Shown: positions 33,378 to 42,018 of the stretch, in pieces
Position numbering within the stretch: position 1 is the stretch's first letter
Layout of the letters: each line of letters starts with the position of its first letter
Assembly: GCF_004522235.1 (NCBI RefSeq)
Contig: NZ_SDLT01000037.1
Coordinates: 39,679-103,678 of the forward strand
Length of the DNA stretch: 64,000 nt
From: Amycolatopsis nivea
GTDB taxonomy: Bacteria; Actinomycetota; Actinomycetes; Mycobacteriales; Pseudonocardiaceae
Direction: 5' to 3'
Program-made: the position numbers and the translations under genes
Notes under the pieces: generated by a model
What the model was told of the DNA's origin: nothing
Seen by the model: only the letters and a program-made list of their open reading frames with translations
The model's database searches: none

Positions 33378-34610
33378 TCAGTCGGAACCGTCGGCCATGA
33401 CTTCCGGCGCAATGTCCAGCACCAGCAGCGCGGCCGCGACATGCGTGGGGTTGTTCTCGACCTTGACGACCGAAAGTTCGTTGGCGCGCGAGACTCGCCG
33501 CTCCACGGTGTTGCGGTGTGCGTAGAGGTTGGCGGCCGCCCGCGTGGTGTTGAAGCCGCACTGCACGTAGGTGAGGAGTGCCTGCCGCAGCGCCGGGTCG
33601 GCTTCGGCCAGCGGACCGAGAGTGTTGACGACGAACCGGCGTGCGCTGTCGCGATCCTTCGTGAGCGCGTCGATCAGTTCGACGTCCGCGTAGGCCGTGA
33701 ACCGGCGGTCGGAGCCGAGCCGGACGATCAGCGCCTGCGCCGAGAGCGCGTCTTGGTGGCTGGACCGGAACCCGTCGAGCCCGCGTCCGGGCCGTCCCAC
33801 TGAGACGCGGACCTCGTTGACTGCCAAGATCTTCTCCGCCGGATGCAGGTCCGGGACGTCCGCTCCGGACAGCCAGATCCAGCGCGAGGTGGTGCTGGCA
33901 CGGGCGACCAGCGTGCTCCGGCTCGCGTCGGGGGAGCGCAGGGCGGCGGTCGCTTCCTCCAGGCAGTCCTGCTGGCCGGGATCGTCGACCCACAGCACGA
34001 GACCCACGTGCCACCGCCCCATTCGGTAGCGCAACCGCCGCTCGGCCAGATCCTCCGACACCGGCGTGCCGCTGGCGATCATCTGGATCAGGGCGATCGC
34101 CTCGGCGTCCGCGTTGCCCATCGCGGCGGCGAGGCTGGTCTCGTGCAGGGTCGCGACCGAGTCGAGCGCGTACTGCATCAGCGACTTCGCCGACACGTCC
34201 AGGACGTCCACGAGCAGGTCCCGGTCCGCGCAGTGCGCCGCGCATTCCTCCAGCCAGCGGCGCCAGCCGAGCCCCAGCGCCGCGCGCCAGCCCTCGGCGA
34301 AGTCGGGTGCGATGCCGCGGGCGACGAGATCGCCGATGTACGCGGCGATCCTCGGCCCGACGTAGGGCTCCACCCGTTGTCCCGGACGCTGGATGTTCGA
34401 GGTCAGCCACTGCACGAGATCCGAGCGGTTGAGCTCGTGGTCTTCCTCGCCCAGCGACGCGTCCGTGAGCGCCACCGGGTTGTACTGCACCCGGCGGGTG
34501 GACGCGGAGACGGCGTCGGCCAGCGCTTCGGCGTCCGCCAGGAGCCGCTGGCACACGGCCCGGATCGCTTCGGCGGCCTCGGCGGTGGGCGGGGGCCACA
34601 GCTCTTCCAT
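33378..34610 (-). CDS. PucR/CdaR-type regulator with C-terminal HTH
   Basis: The 410-residue protein ends in the PucR helix-turn-helix LRQALLTYVQCGFNTTRAAA and ANLYAHRNTVERRVSRANEL, preceded by a GGDEF-like central domain. These regulators activate catabolic genes in response to pathway substrates. It is divergent from the Baeyer-Villiger monooxygenase gene over 165 bases and is the likely regulator of that operon. The ATG at 34610 is weakly supported by CGGGG. Confidence 0.8.
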   Translation of the reverse strand: MEELWPPPTAEAAEAIRAVCQRLLADAEALADAVSASTRRVQYNPVALTDASLGEEDHELNRSDLVQWLTSNIQRPGQRVEPYVGPRIAAYIGDLVARGIAPDFAEGWRAALGLGWRRWLEECAAHCADRDLLVDVLDVSAKSLMQYALDSVATLHETSLAAAMGNADAEAIALIQMIASGTPVSEDLAERRLRYRMGRWHVGLVLWVDDPGQQDCLEEATAALRSPDASRSTLVARASTTSRWIWLSGADVPDLHPAEKILAVNEVRVSVGRPGRGLDGFRSSHQDALSAQALIVRLGSDRRFTAYADVELIDALTKDRDSARRFVVNTLGPLAEADPALRQALLTYVQCGFNTTRAAANLYAHRNTVERRVSRANELSVVKVENNPTHVAAALLVLDIAPEVMADGSD

Positions 34611-34775
34611 CCCCGAAGTGTGCCTCGGCTCCGGCGAATCGGCACGGCACGCGCCGGGGGAGTGCATCGTGCACACGCTCCCGGCGAAGCCGGTGCCCGC
34701 TGTCGTTGTGACCGGCGTCGCGTCTCGCGACAGTGGAGCGCACATCAGCAGCCGGCTCAACGAGGAGAGGCAGAC

Positions 34776-36299
34776 ATGACAGATGAGGTGTCGGACGCGA
34801 TCGAGGAGTTCGACGTCGTCGTCATCGGTGCGGGAATCTCCGGGATCGGCGCGGCCGCGTATTTCAGCCGGGAGCTTCCCGGCAAATCGCTCGTCGTGCT
34901 GGAGGGCCGCGACAACATCGGCGGCACCTGGGATCTTTTCCGCTACCCGGGCATCCGGTCGGACTCGGACCTGCACACGTTCGGGTACGAGTTCAAGCCG
35001 TGGCGCCACGAGGCCGCGATCGCCGACGCTCCGCTGATCCGGGAGTACCTCCAGGAAACGGTGGCGGAGAACGACCTGGCGCGGCTGATCAGGCTGCGCC
35101 ACCGGGTCGTCCGGGCGGACTGGTCCACAGTGGACTCGCGGTGGACGCTGCGCGTCGAGGCGGCGGACCCGGCCACCGGGTCGGTCACGACGAAGACGAT
35201 CCGGGCGGGCTGGGTGTTCGCCGCGACCGGTTATTACCGCTACGACAAGGGATTCACCCCGGAATTCCCCGGCCGCGAAGACTTCGGGGGGACGATCGTC
35301 CACCCGCAGCACTGGCCGGAGAACCTCGACTACAGCGGCAAGAAGGTCGTCGTCATCGGCAGCGGCGCGACCGCGGTGACGCTCGTGCCCGCGATGGCGG
35401 GAACTGCCCAGCACGTCACGATGCTGCAGCGCACGCCCACCTACATCATGTCGCTGGCCCGCGTCGACCGGCTCGCGTTGACGCTCACGAAGCTGCTGGG
35501 AGAAAAGCGCGGGTACGCCGCGACCAGGTTCAAGAACATCTGGATCGAACACGGGATCGTCAAGGGCCTGCGTGCGTTCCCGAAGATCGGGCGCGCGCTG
35601 ATCCGGCGGGAGAACCTCAAGCGGCTGCCCAAGGGATTCGACGTCGACAAGCACTTCAACCCGCCGTACGACCCGTGGGACCAGCGGCTGTGCCTGGCCC
35701 CGGACGGCGATTTCTTCGACGCGATCTCGGCGGGCACCGCCTCGGTCGTCACCGACTCCATCACGAGGTTCAGCAAGCGCGGCATCGTCCTGGAATCGGG
35801 CGAGGAGCTCGAAGCCGACATCATCGTCACCGCGACCGGGTTGAACATGCGGCTCTTCGACGGGATGCCGATCGTGGTCGACGGGCGCGAAACCGACATC
35901 GCGGACTCGGTCTCCTACCGCGGGATGCTGCTGAGCGGGATTCCCAACTGGGCGATGGCGATCGGCTACACGACCTCGTCCTGGACGCTCAAGGTGAGCC
36001 TGATGTGCCGCTACTTCATCGACCTGGTCCGGCACATGGACGCACACGGCCACGACCGGGTGGTCCCGGTCGCCGTGCCGGGGATGCCGCGCAAGCCGGT
36101 GATGGACCTGAAGGCCGGCTACGCCAAACGGGCCGAGAAGCGGCTGCCCAAACAGGGACCCGCCGCCCCGTGGCGGATGGCGATGTCGTTCCCCGAGGAC
36201 GCCAAGGCGCTGCGCGGCCCGGTCGCCGACGAAAACCTCGAGTTCGGCAGCGCCCGCGTGGTCGCGCTGCCTGGCGAGAGGCGGTCGGCCCATGTCTGA
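34776..36299 (+). CDS. Type I Baeyer-Villiger monooxygenase (FAD/NADPH)
   Basis: The 507-residue flavoprotein has two Rossmann motifs, VIGAGISGIG (about residues 17-25) and VIGSGATAV (193-201). Both Baeyer-Villiger fingerprints match exactly: GGTWDLFRYPGIRSD at 49-63, and FGGTIVHPQHWP at 170-181 (F-x-G-x3-H-x3-W-P). Such enzymes insert oxygen next to a ketone carbonyl to make an ester or lactone. The ATG at 34776 follows GAGGAGAGG. It is the first gene of a seven-gene operon and overlaps the hydrolase gene by eight bases. Confidence 0.9.
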   Translation: MTDEVSDAIEEFDVVVIGAGISGIGAAAYFSRELPGKSLVVLEGRDNIGGTWDLFRYPGIRSDSDLHTFGYEFKPWRHEAAIADAPLIREYLQETVAENDLARLIRLRHRVVRADWSTVDSRWTLRVEAADPATGSVTTKTIRAGWVFAATGYYRYDKGFTPEFPGREDFGGTIVHPQHWPENLDYSGKKVVVIGSGATAVTLVPAMAGTAQHVTMLQRTPTYIMSLARVDRLALTLTKLLGEKRGYAATRFKNIWIEHGIVKGLRAFPKIGRALIRRENLKRLPKGFDVDKHFNPPYDPWDQRLCLAPDGDFFDAISAGTASVVTDSITRFSKRGIVLESGEELEADIIVTATGLNMRLFDGMPIVVDGRETDIADSVSYRGMLLSGIPNWAMAIGYTTSSWTLKVSLMCRYFIDLVRHMDAHGHDRVVPVAVPGMPRKPVMDLKAGYAKRAEKRLPKQGPAAPWRMAMSFPEDAKALRGPVADENLEFGSARVVALPGERRSAHV

Positions 36300-37215
36300 G
36301 GAAGCCACCGACCAGTACGCGGCCCTGCCGTCCGGCACGACGATCTGCTTCCGCGACCACGGCGACCGGGCCGATCCCGCGATCCTGCTGATCGCCGGCC
36401 TTGGCGAGGACCTCACCTTCTGGCCCGGCTCGTTCGTCAGTTCGCTGGTGGACCGGGGCTTCCGCGTCATCACGCTGGACAACCGCGACGTTGGCCAGTC
36501 CACGTTCGCGGCCACCCCGCCGCCCGCGCTGTGGCGGCAGCTGCTCGCCCGCCCCCGCGCGGACGCCTACTCGCTGGCGGACATGGCCGCTGACGCTGTC
36601 GGCGTCCTCGACCACCTCGGGATCGGGCAGGTGCACCTCGCCGGCCGGTCCATGGGCGGGATGATCGCGCAGACGGTCGCCGCGGCCGAACCCTCGCGAG
36701 TCCTGTCCCTGACCTCGATCTTCTCGACCACGGGTGCGAAGAAGATCGGCCAGCCGGCTTGGTCGACGATGCGGCTGCTCGCGGCCCCGCCGGCGCGGAC
36801 CCGGACCGCGGCGGTGCGCGCCCACCTGCGGATCACCAGTCACATCGCCGGAACGGGATACCCCATCGACGACGCGGCCGAGGCAGCCGTCGCGGCGGGC
36901 GGCTGGGACCGTGCCGCGGGGGACCTGGCCGCGGGCTCGGCCCGGCAGATCCAGGCGATCCAGGCCTCCGGGGACCGGACCGCCCAGCTGACTCGGATCA
37001 CCGCTCCCACCCTGGTGATCAACGGTGATCGGGACCTGCTGGTCGCGCCCAGCGGCGGCGCGGCGACCGTGCGGGCGATCCGCTCCGCGCAGCACGTGGT
37101 CATTCCCGGCATGGGGCACCACATCCCCGAGGCGCTGGTCGAGCCCATCACGCAGTACATCGCGGAACACGCCAAGCGGGTGACCGAAGGCGGGAACCAT
37201 GCGCGGATCTCCTGA
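36292..37215 (+). CDS. Alpha/beta-hydrolase, candidate lactone/ester hydrolase
   Basis: The 307-residue hydrolase has the oxyanion strand LLIAGLGEDLTFW, the nucleophile elbow GRSMGG (Ser120), an Asp in VINGDRDLLV and the catalytic His in IPGMGHHIPE. It overlaps the monooxygenase gene by eight bases, so the two are made together. The obvious role is opening the lactone or ester that the monooxygenase forms. The family resembles aclacinomycin-methylesterase-like and AHL-lactonase-like hydrolases, so specificity is open. Confidence 0.85.
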   Translation: MSEEATDQYAALPSGTTICFRDHGDRADPAILLIAGLGEDLTFWPGSFVSSLVDRGFRVITLDNRDVGQSTFAATPPPALWRQLLARPRADAYSLADMAADAVGVLDHLGIGQVHLAGRSMGGMIAQTVAAAEPSRVLSLTSIFSTTGAKKIGQPAWSTMRLLAAPPARTRTAAVRAHLRITSHIAGTGYPIDDAAEAAVAAGGWDRAAGDLAAGSARQIQAIQASGDRTAQLTRITAPTLVINGDRDLLVAPSGGAATVRAIRSAQHVVIPGMGHHIPEALVEPITQYIAEHAKRVTEGGNHARIS

Positions 37216-37404
37216 GGGCGGCATCTGCCCGTAAGCCGGGTCGCTGATCGCGGACGGTTCGCGGCACGAGGATTTTTGACGGGATTTGGGCGGAGAAGCC
37301 GAAATTCCCTCCCTTCGCGATGGTCAGCCCGCGCGGTCCGCGGCTGCTGGCCTCACCCGCACTACATCTCGCTGCACGCATCTGCGTGGGCAAAGGAGGA
37401 AATC

Positions 37405-38799
37405 ATGTCGAGTTCCCGGAATACCCGCCCCAAGGCCGTTTCGGTCGATGTCGTGGTCGTCGGTGCCGGATTCGCCGGGCTGAGCGCCGCCGACCGGCTG
37501 GTGAGCATGGGCAAGTCCGTCCTCGTCCTGGAAGGCCGCGACCGCGTCGGCGGCCGGTCGTTCTCCGGCGAGGTGGCCGGGGTGCGGGTCGACCTCGGCG
37601 CGACCTGGGTTTCCCGCAGGCACACGGCGATCCGCGACCTCGCGAGCCGGGCGGGCTGCACCCTGACCGGCCAGTTCGCCGAAGGCCGCAACGTGCTGTG
37701 GATGGCCGGACGCCGCCGTACCTACCAGGGCACGATTCCGAAGGTCTCGCCCGCGGCGCTGGTCGACATGGCGCGCGTGCAGCTGGCGCTGAACAAACTG
37801 GTCGCGAGCATCGACGTCGAAGCGGCCTGGAATTCGCCCCAGGCAAGCGAATTCGACGCGATCTCGTTCGGCGAATGGCTCGACCGGAAGCACGCGGCTC
37901 CGGCCACCCGCGCCCTGATGACCGTCGTCAGCAAGGTGCAGTGGGGCTGCAGCCCAGGAGACGTTTCACTGCTGCACGCCTTGCGCTACATTCGCGCGGC
38001 GGGCGGAGTCGACCACATGCTCGACGTGGAAGGCGGCCAGCAACAGGAACGGTACGTCGAAACCACCCAGGAGATCGCCAAGCGCGTCGCGGAGCAACTG
38101 GGTGACCGCGTTGTCCTCGGGACGCCGGTTCGCCGGATTGCGCAAGACGAAAACGGCGTCACAGTGAGCACCGATTCGGAAGAAATCACGGCGAAGTACG
38201 CGATTGTCACGGTCGCGACTCCGCAGCGCGCCGAGATTGAATTCAGCCCCGCTCTGCCCGAGCAGGCGGCGGGGCTCGCGAAAAACTGGCGCATGGGCAT
38301 CCTGAGCAAGGCATTCGTCGCGTACGAAAAGCCGTTCTGGCGGGCCAATGGACTTTCCGGCGAGGGACTGACCGATACCGGGACGGTGTTCATCACCTTC
38401 GACGTTTCGCCCGACGCCGGCGGACCGGGCATTCTGATGACGTTCTGCGACCCTCGGGTGTTCGACGGGTTCAGCCCCGAACGGCGCCGCAGCATGGTCC
38501 TCGAACAGCTCGTCCAGCTGTACGGCACGCAAGCGGGCGCGCCGATCGACTACCTGGACCACTGCTGGGGAGAGGAACCGTTCGCGCCGGGCGGCCCGAA
38601 CCCGGCTGTCGGTCCATACGCGACCACGACTTACGGTCCCGCTCTCACCGAACCGCACGGGCGCGTCCACTGGGCGGGCACCGAAACCGCGGGCGAGTGG
38701 GCGGGCTGCATGAACGGCGCCGTCCTGACCGGGCAGCGCGCCGCCGAGCGCGTCGCGGCCGCGGTGGCGCGCGAATCCCAGGAGGTGCTGGCGCGATGA
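37405..38799 (+). CDS. Flavin monoamine oxidase family protein
   Basis: The 464-residue protein has the FAD motif VDVVVVGAGFAGLSAADRLV, the GG-doublet GRDRVGGRSFSG, and the C-terminal FAD segment VHWAGTETAGEWAGCMNGAV. Its length and layout match bacterial amine oxidases such as cyclohexylamine oxidase, which turn amines to carbonyls with oxygen. The ATG at 37405 stands behind AAAGGAGG. The 189-base gap before it may hold a second promoter. It overlaps the next gene by ATGA. Confidence 0.87.
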   Translation: MSSSRNTRPKAVSVDVVVVGAGFAGLSAADRLVSMGKSVLVLEGRDRVGGRSFSGEVAGVRVDLGATWVSRRHTAIRDLASRAGCTLTGQFAEGRNVLWMAGRRRTYQGTIPKVSPAALVDMARVQLALNKLVASIDVEAAWNSPQASEFDAISFGEWLDRKHAAPATRALMTVVSKVQWGCSPGDVSLLHALRYIRAAGGVDHMLDVEGGQQQERYVETTQEIAKRVAEQLGDRVVLGTPVRRIAQDENGVTVSTDSEEITAKYAIVTVATPQRAEIEFSPALPEQAAGLAKNWRMGILSKAFVAYEKPFWRANGLSGEGLTDTGTVFITFDVSPDAGGPGILMTFCDPRVFDGFSPERRRSMVLEQLVQLYGTQAGAPIDYLDHCWGEEPFAPGGPNPAVGPYATTTYGPALTEPHGRVHWAGTETAGEWAGCMNGAVLTGQRAAERVAAAVARESQEVLAR

Positions 38800-39500
38800 A
38801 GGACATCCTTTTCCTGCTCGCCGATGTGTGGATGATTTTCGTCGGCTACTTCTTCGGCTGGAAATTCATCCGCCGCTACGGCAATTACCTGCTCGGTCTC
38901 GAATGGATGGTCGTCGCGACTTCGGGCAGCAACTTTCTCGTCTGGTCGCTGCTCGGGGCCAACCCGGGCAGCATCCTTTACGACATCGCGTATTTCTTCG
39001 ACGCCTTCTCGCGGTCGCTGGGCATCACGCTCATCCTCGTGATGGGTCTGATGAAGGTCACCCGCAACTACAAGCCGAGCCTCGCCGTCGACGTCGGCGT
39101 GTTCGCGCTCGCCACCGCGGCCGGGCTGTTCCTCCGGCAATTCCACGGCGAAGACCCCCGCGTCGACCACGGTGCGTTCGCTGTCGCCGCGTTCTACGTC
39201 GCGGTCAACCTCGCTACGGCGGTCTTCCTGGCGTACTTCGTCAAGCGGCTTTGGAACGCCGGCGCGAAATGGCCGGCGATCTGGACCGGGCTGGTGACCG
39301 CCGCCGCAACGACCATCGCGATCACCTACGACTTCTTCCCCTTCCCGTTCGACGACGCGAACCGCACGTTCTTCTACACCGCGGCACTGGCGACGTGGGG
39401 TACTCAGGGATTCGTCTACTTCTTCGCTTACCGCGCGCTGCATAACCACAAAGTGGCCTCGGGCGTGAAGACGGTGCAGGAAGCGGGTGCGTCGTCATGA
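38796..39500 (+). CDS. Seven-helix membrane protein, unknown function
   Basis: The 234-residue protein has about seven hydrophobic segments with short loops and begins MKDILFLLADVWMIFVGYFF. I do not recognise a family. It is coupled by ATGA overlaps to the amine oxidase upstream and the aldehyde dehydrogenase downstream, so it must serve the same pathway, perhaps substrate entry or electron transfer. Confidence 0.75.
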   Translation: MKDILFLLADVWMIFVGYFFGWKFIRRYGNYLLGLEWMVVATSGSNFLVWSLLGANPGSILYDIAYFFDAFSRSLGITLILVMGLMKVTRNYKPSLAVDVGVFALATAAGLFLRQFHGEDPRVDHGAFAVAAFYVAVNLATAVFLAYFVKRLWNAGAKWPAIWTGLVTAAATTIAITYDFFPFPFDDANRTFFYTAALATWGTQGFVYFFAYRALHNHKVASGVKTVQEAGASS

Positions 39501-40852
39501 GCAAGCAGTTGTACGCCGTGGTCAACCCGGCTACTGGCGAGCTGGAGCAGGAGTATCCGGCCGCGACTGACGCGGCCGTGGACCAGGCCCTCGACGCGGC
39601 TGCGAACGCGTACCGGCAGTGGTCGCAAGAGACGACCCTCGCTGAGCGCGCCGAGGTGCTGAACGCCGTCGCTGCGTTGCACAACGAGCGCAGTGGCGAA
39701 CTTGCCCGCATCGCACAACGGGAAATGGGCAAGCCGCTGGAAGAAGCCGCCGCTGAGGTCGAGTTCAGCGCGTCGATCTACGCGTATTACGCCGCGAACG
39801 CGCACAAGTTCCTCGCCGACGAGCCCGTCGAGTTGCTCGAGGGGGAGGGCACGGCGTTCGTCCGCCGCCAGCCGATCGGCACGTTGCTGGGCATCATGCC
39901 CTGGAACTACCCGTACTACCAGGTCGCCCGATTCGCCGCGCCGAATCTCGTACTGGGCAACACCATCGTGCTCAAGCCCGCGCCGCAATGTCCGGAATCT
40001 TCCGCGGCTCTGCAGCGGATCTTCACCGACGCGGGCTGTCCCGAGGGCTGCTACGTCAACGTCTACGCGACCAACGAACAGGCCGCCGACGCCATCGCCG
40101 ACCCCAGGGTGCGCGGCGTTTCCTTCACCGGTTCCGAACGGGCTGGCGCGGAAATCGCCGAAAAGGCGGGCCGCAACCTCAAAAAGGTAGTGCTCGAACT
40201 GGGCGGCTCGGATCCGTTCCTCGTGCTGTCTTCCGCCGACCTGGACGCGACGGCCCAGGCCGCGGTGGACACGCGATTCGAGAACGCCGGACAAGCCTGC
40301 AACGCGGGCAAGCGGGTCATCGTCGCCGCCGAACTCTACGACGAATTCCTAGACATATTCACGAAAAAGGTGCTCGCCACAGCCGACGGACTGGCTCCGC
40401 TGTCCTCGGTGGCGGCCGCCGAGCGTCTCGAAGCACAGGTGCAGCGGGCTGTCGACGACGGCGCGACCCTAGTTTGCGAAGGGCGGCGCGAGGGCGCGTT
40501 CTTCCCGCCGGGCGTGCTGACCGGGGTGTCGCCGAATTCGCCGTCGGCCGCCGAGGAATTGTTCGGCCCGGTCGCGACGGTCTATCGCGCGGAATCCGAA
40601 ACCGAGGCGGTCGAACTGGCCAACAGCACTCCGTACGGACTGGGCTCGTACGTGTTCACCACGGATCCGGAGCAGGCGATGCGGGTCGCCGACCGGATCG
40701 AGGCGGGCATGGTTTTCGTCAACGGCGTCGGCCTCGAAGGCGCGGAACTGCCGTTCGGCGGGGTCAAACGGTCCGGATTCGGCCGGGAACTCGGCCGGGC
40801 GGGGATCGACGAGTTCGCCAACAAGAAGCTCATCCGCACGGCTCGGGCGTGA
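39497..40852 (+). CDS. NAD(P)-dependent aldehyde dehydrogenase (succinate-semialdehyde type)
   Basis: The 451-residue enzyme shows the proton-relay Glu234 in VVLELGGSDPF and the catalytic Cys268 in NAGQACNAGKR, with MPWNYPYYQ and a VNGVG segment as in SSADH-like enzymes (the short GabD1-like class). It would oxidise an aldehyde made by the alcohol dehydrogenase or amine oxidase to the acid. It overlaps the membrane-protein gene by four bases. Confidence 0.9.
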   Translation: MSKQLYAVVNPATGELEQEYPAATDAAVDQALDAAANAYRQWSQETTLAERAEVLNAVAALHNERSGELARIAQREMGKPLEEAAAEVEFSASIYAYYAANAHKFLADEPVELLEGEGTAFVRRQPIGTLLGIMPWNYPYYQVARFAAPNLVLGNTIVLKPAPQCPESSAALQRIFTDAGCPEGCYVNVYATNEQAADAIADPRVRGVSFTGSERAGAEIAEKAGRNLKKVVLELGGSDPFLVLSSADLDATAQAAVDTRFENAGQACNAGKRVIVAAELYDEFLDIFTKKVLATADGLAPLSSVAAAERLEAQVQRAVDDGATLVCEGRREGAFFPPGVLTGVSPNSPSAAEELFGPVATVYRAESETEAVELANSTPYGLGSYVFTTDPEQAMRVADRIEAGMVFVNGVGLEGAELPFGGVKRSGFGRELGRAGIDEFANKKLIRTARA

Positions 40853-40870
40853 ATCCGGAGGGACTCTCTG

Positions 40871-41986
40871 ATGACTGTTGAATTCGACGCCGCCGTCTTC
40901 ACCTCGCCGGACGCGCCGCTGACCGTCGAGCGAGTTTCGCTTCCCAGCACGCCGCCGCCCGGCGAGGTGCTGGTGCGGCTCAAAGCGAGCGGGGTGTGCC
41001 ACAGCGACTTCCACGTCCTCGTCGGGGAATGGGAGACGCCCGCGCCGATGATTCTCGGCCACGAAGGCGCCGGAATCGTCGAGAGCGTCGGCGAAGGAGT
41101 CACGACCCTGGCGAAGGGCGACCACGTCGTCCTGTCCTGGACGCCTTCCTGCCGGCGATGCCGTTACTGCGTCAGCGGTCGGCCCGTTCTCTGCGACATG
41201 GTCAGCCAGCACTCGGCCAACCACCTGTCGTTCGACGGTCGGACCCGCGTCACGTCGACGGACGAACGGGATGTCTACAGCTTCGCGGGCCTCGGAACGT
41301 TCGGCCAGTACACGCTCGTGCCCGAATCGGCCGCGATCGCGATCCGGAACGACGCGCCGTTCGAACAGGCCGCTCTGGTGGGATGCGCCGTGACCACCGG
41401 CGTCGGGGCGGCGGTCAACACCGCGCAGATCCGGCCGAGCGACACCGTGCTGGTGCTGGGCTGCGGCGGGGTCGGGTTGAACGCGATCCAGGGTGCACGC
41501 CTGGTCGGCGCGCGGAAGATCATCGCCGCGGACCTTTCCGACGAGAAGCTCGAACAGGCCCGCGTTTTCGGGGCGACCGACCTGGTCAACAGCGGGCGGG
41601 AGAACCTCGCGGACCGGGTGCGCCAGCTCACCGACGGACGCGGGGTGGAGGTCGCCATCGAGGCGATCGGGTTGCCGCGCACCATCGAGGCGGTTTACGA
41701 GGTGCTCGCCCGAGGCGGAAAAGCCGTGGTGGCCGGGCAGGTGGCGGACGGCGTCCGGATCTCGATCGACCCGTTTGTCATGTCCGATCAGGAGCTTTCG
41801 CTCGTCGGCTCCAACTACGGCTCGAGCAAGCCGGACGTCGATTTCCCGCTGCTGGTCGACCACTACATGAACCACCGCCTCGATCTCGACTCGCTGGTGA
41901 CGCGCGTGATCGACCTCGCGGAGGTCAACGAGGCGTTCGACGAAATGAAGCGCGGCATCGGCATCCGCTCGGTGATCAAGTACTGA
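40871..41986 (+). CDS. Zinc-dependent alcohol dehydrogenase (class III-like MDR)
   Basis: The 371-residue protein has the catalytic zinc ligands C43 (GVCHSDFH), H64 and E65 (GHEGAG), and four structural zinc cysteines in CRRCRYCVSGRPVLC (C94, C97, C100, C108). The nucleotide motif is LGCGGVGLNAIQGA. This is the layout of FrmA-like and NDMA-dependent alcohol dehydrogenases. In this operon it fits oxidation of a hydroxy acid to a semialdehyde. The gene starts 18 bases after the aldehyde dehydrogenase. Confidence 0.9.
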   Translation: MTVEFDAAVFTSPDAPLTVERVSLPSTPPPGEVLVRLKASGVCHSDFHVLVGEWETPAPMILGHEGAGIVESVGEGVTTLAKGDHVVLSWTPSCRRCRYCVSGRPVLCDMVSQHSANHLSFDGRTRVTSTDERDVYSFAGLGTFGQYTLVPESAAIAIRNDAPFEQAALVGCAVTTGVGAAVNTAQIRPSDTVLVLGCGGVGLNAIQGARLVGARKIIAADLSDEKLEQARVFGATDLVNSGRENLADRVRQLTDGRGVEVAIEAIGLPRTIEAVYEVLARGGKAVVAGQVADGVRISIDPFVMSDQELSLVGSNYGSSKPDVDFPLLVDHYMNHRLDLDSLVTRVIDLAEVNEAFDEMKRGIGIRSVIKY

Positions 41987-42018
41987 AGCCCTGCTGAAGA
42001 AAGGCACGGATTCGCCGC

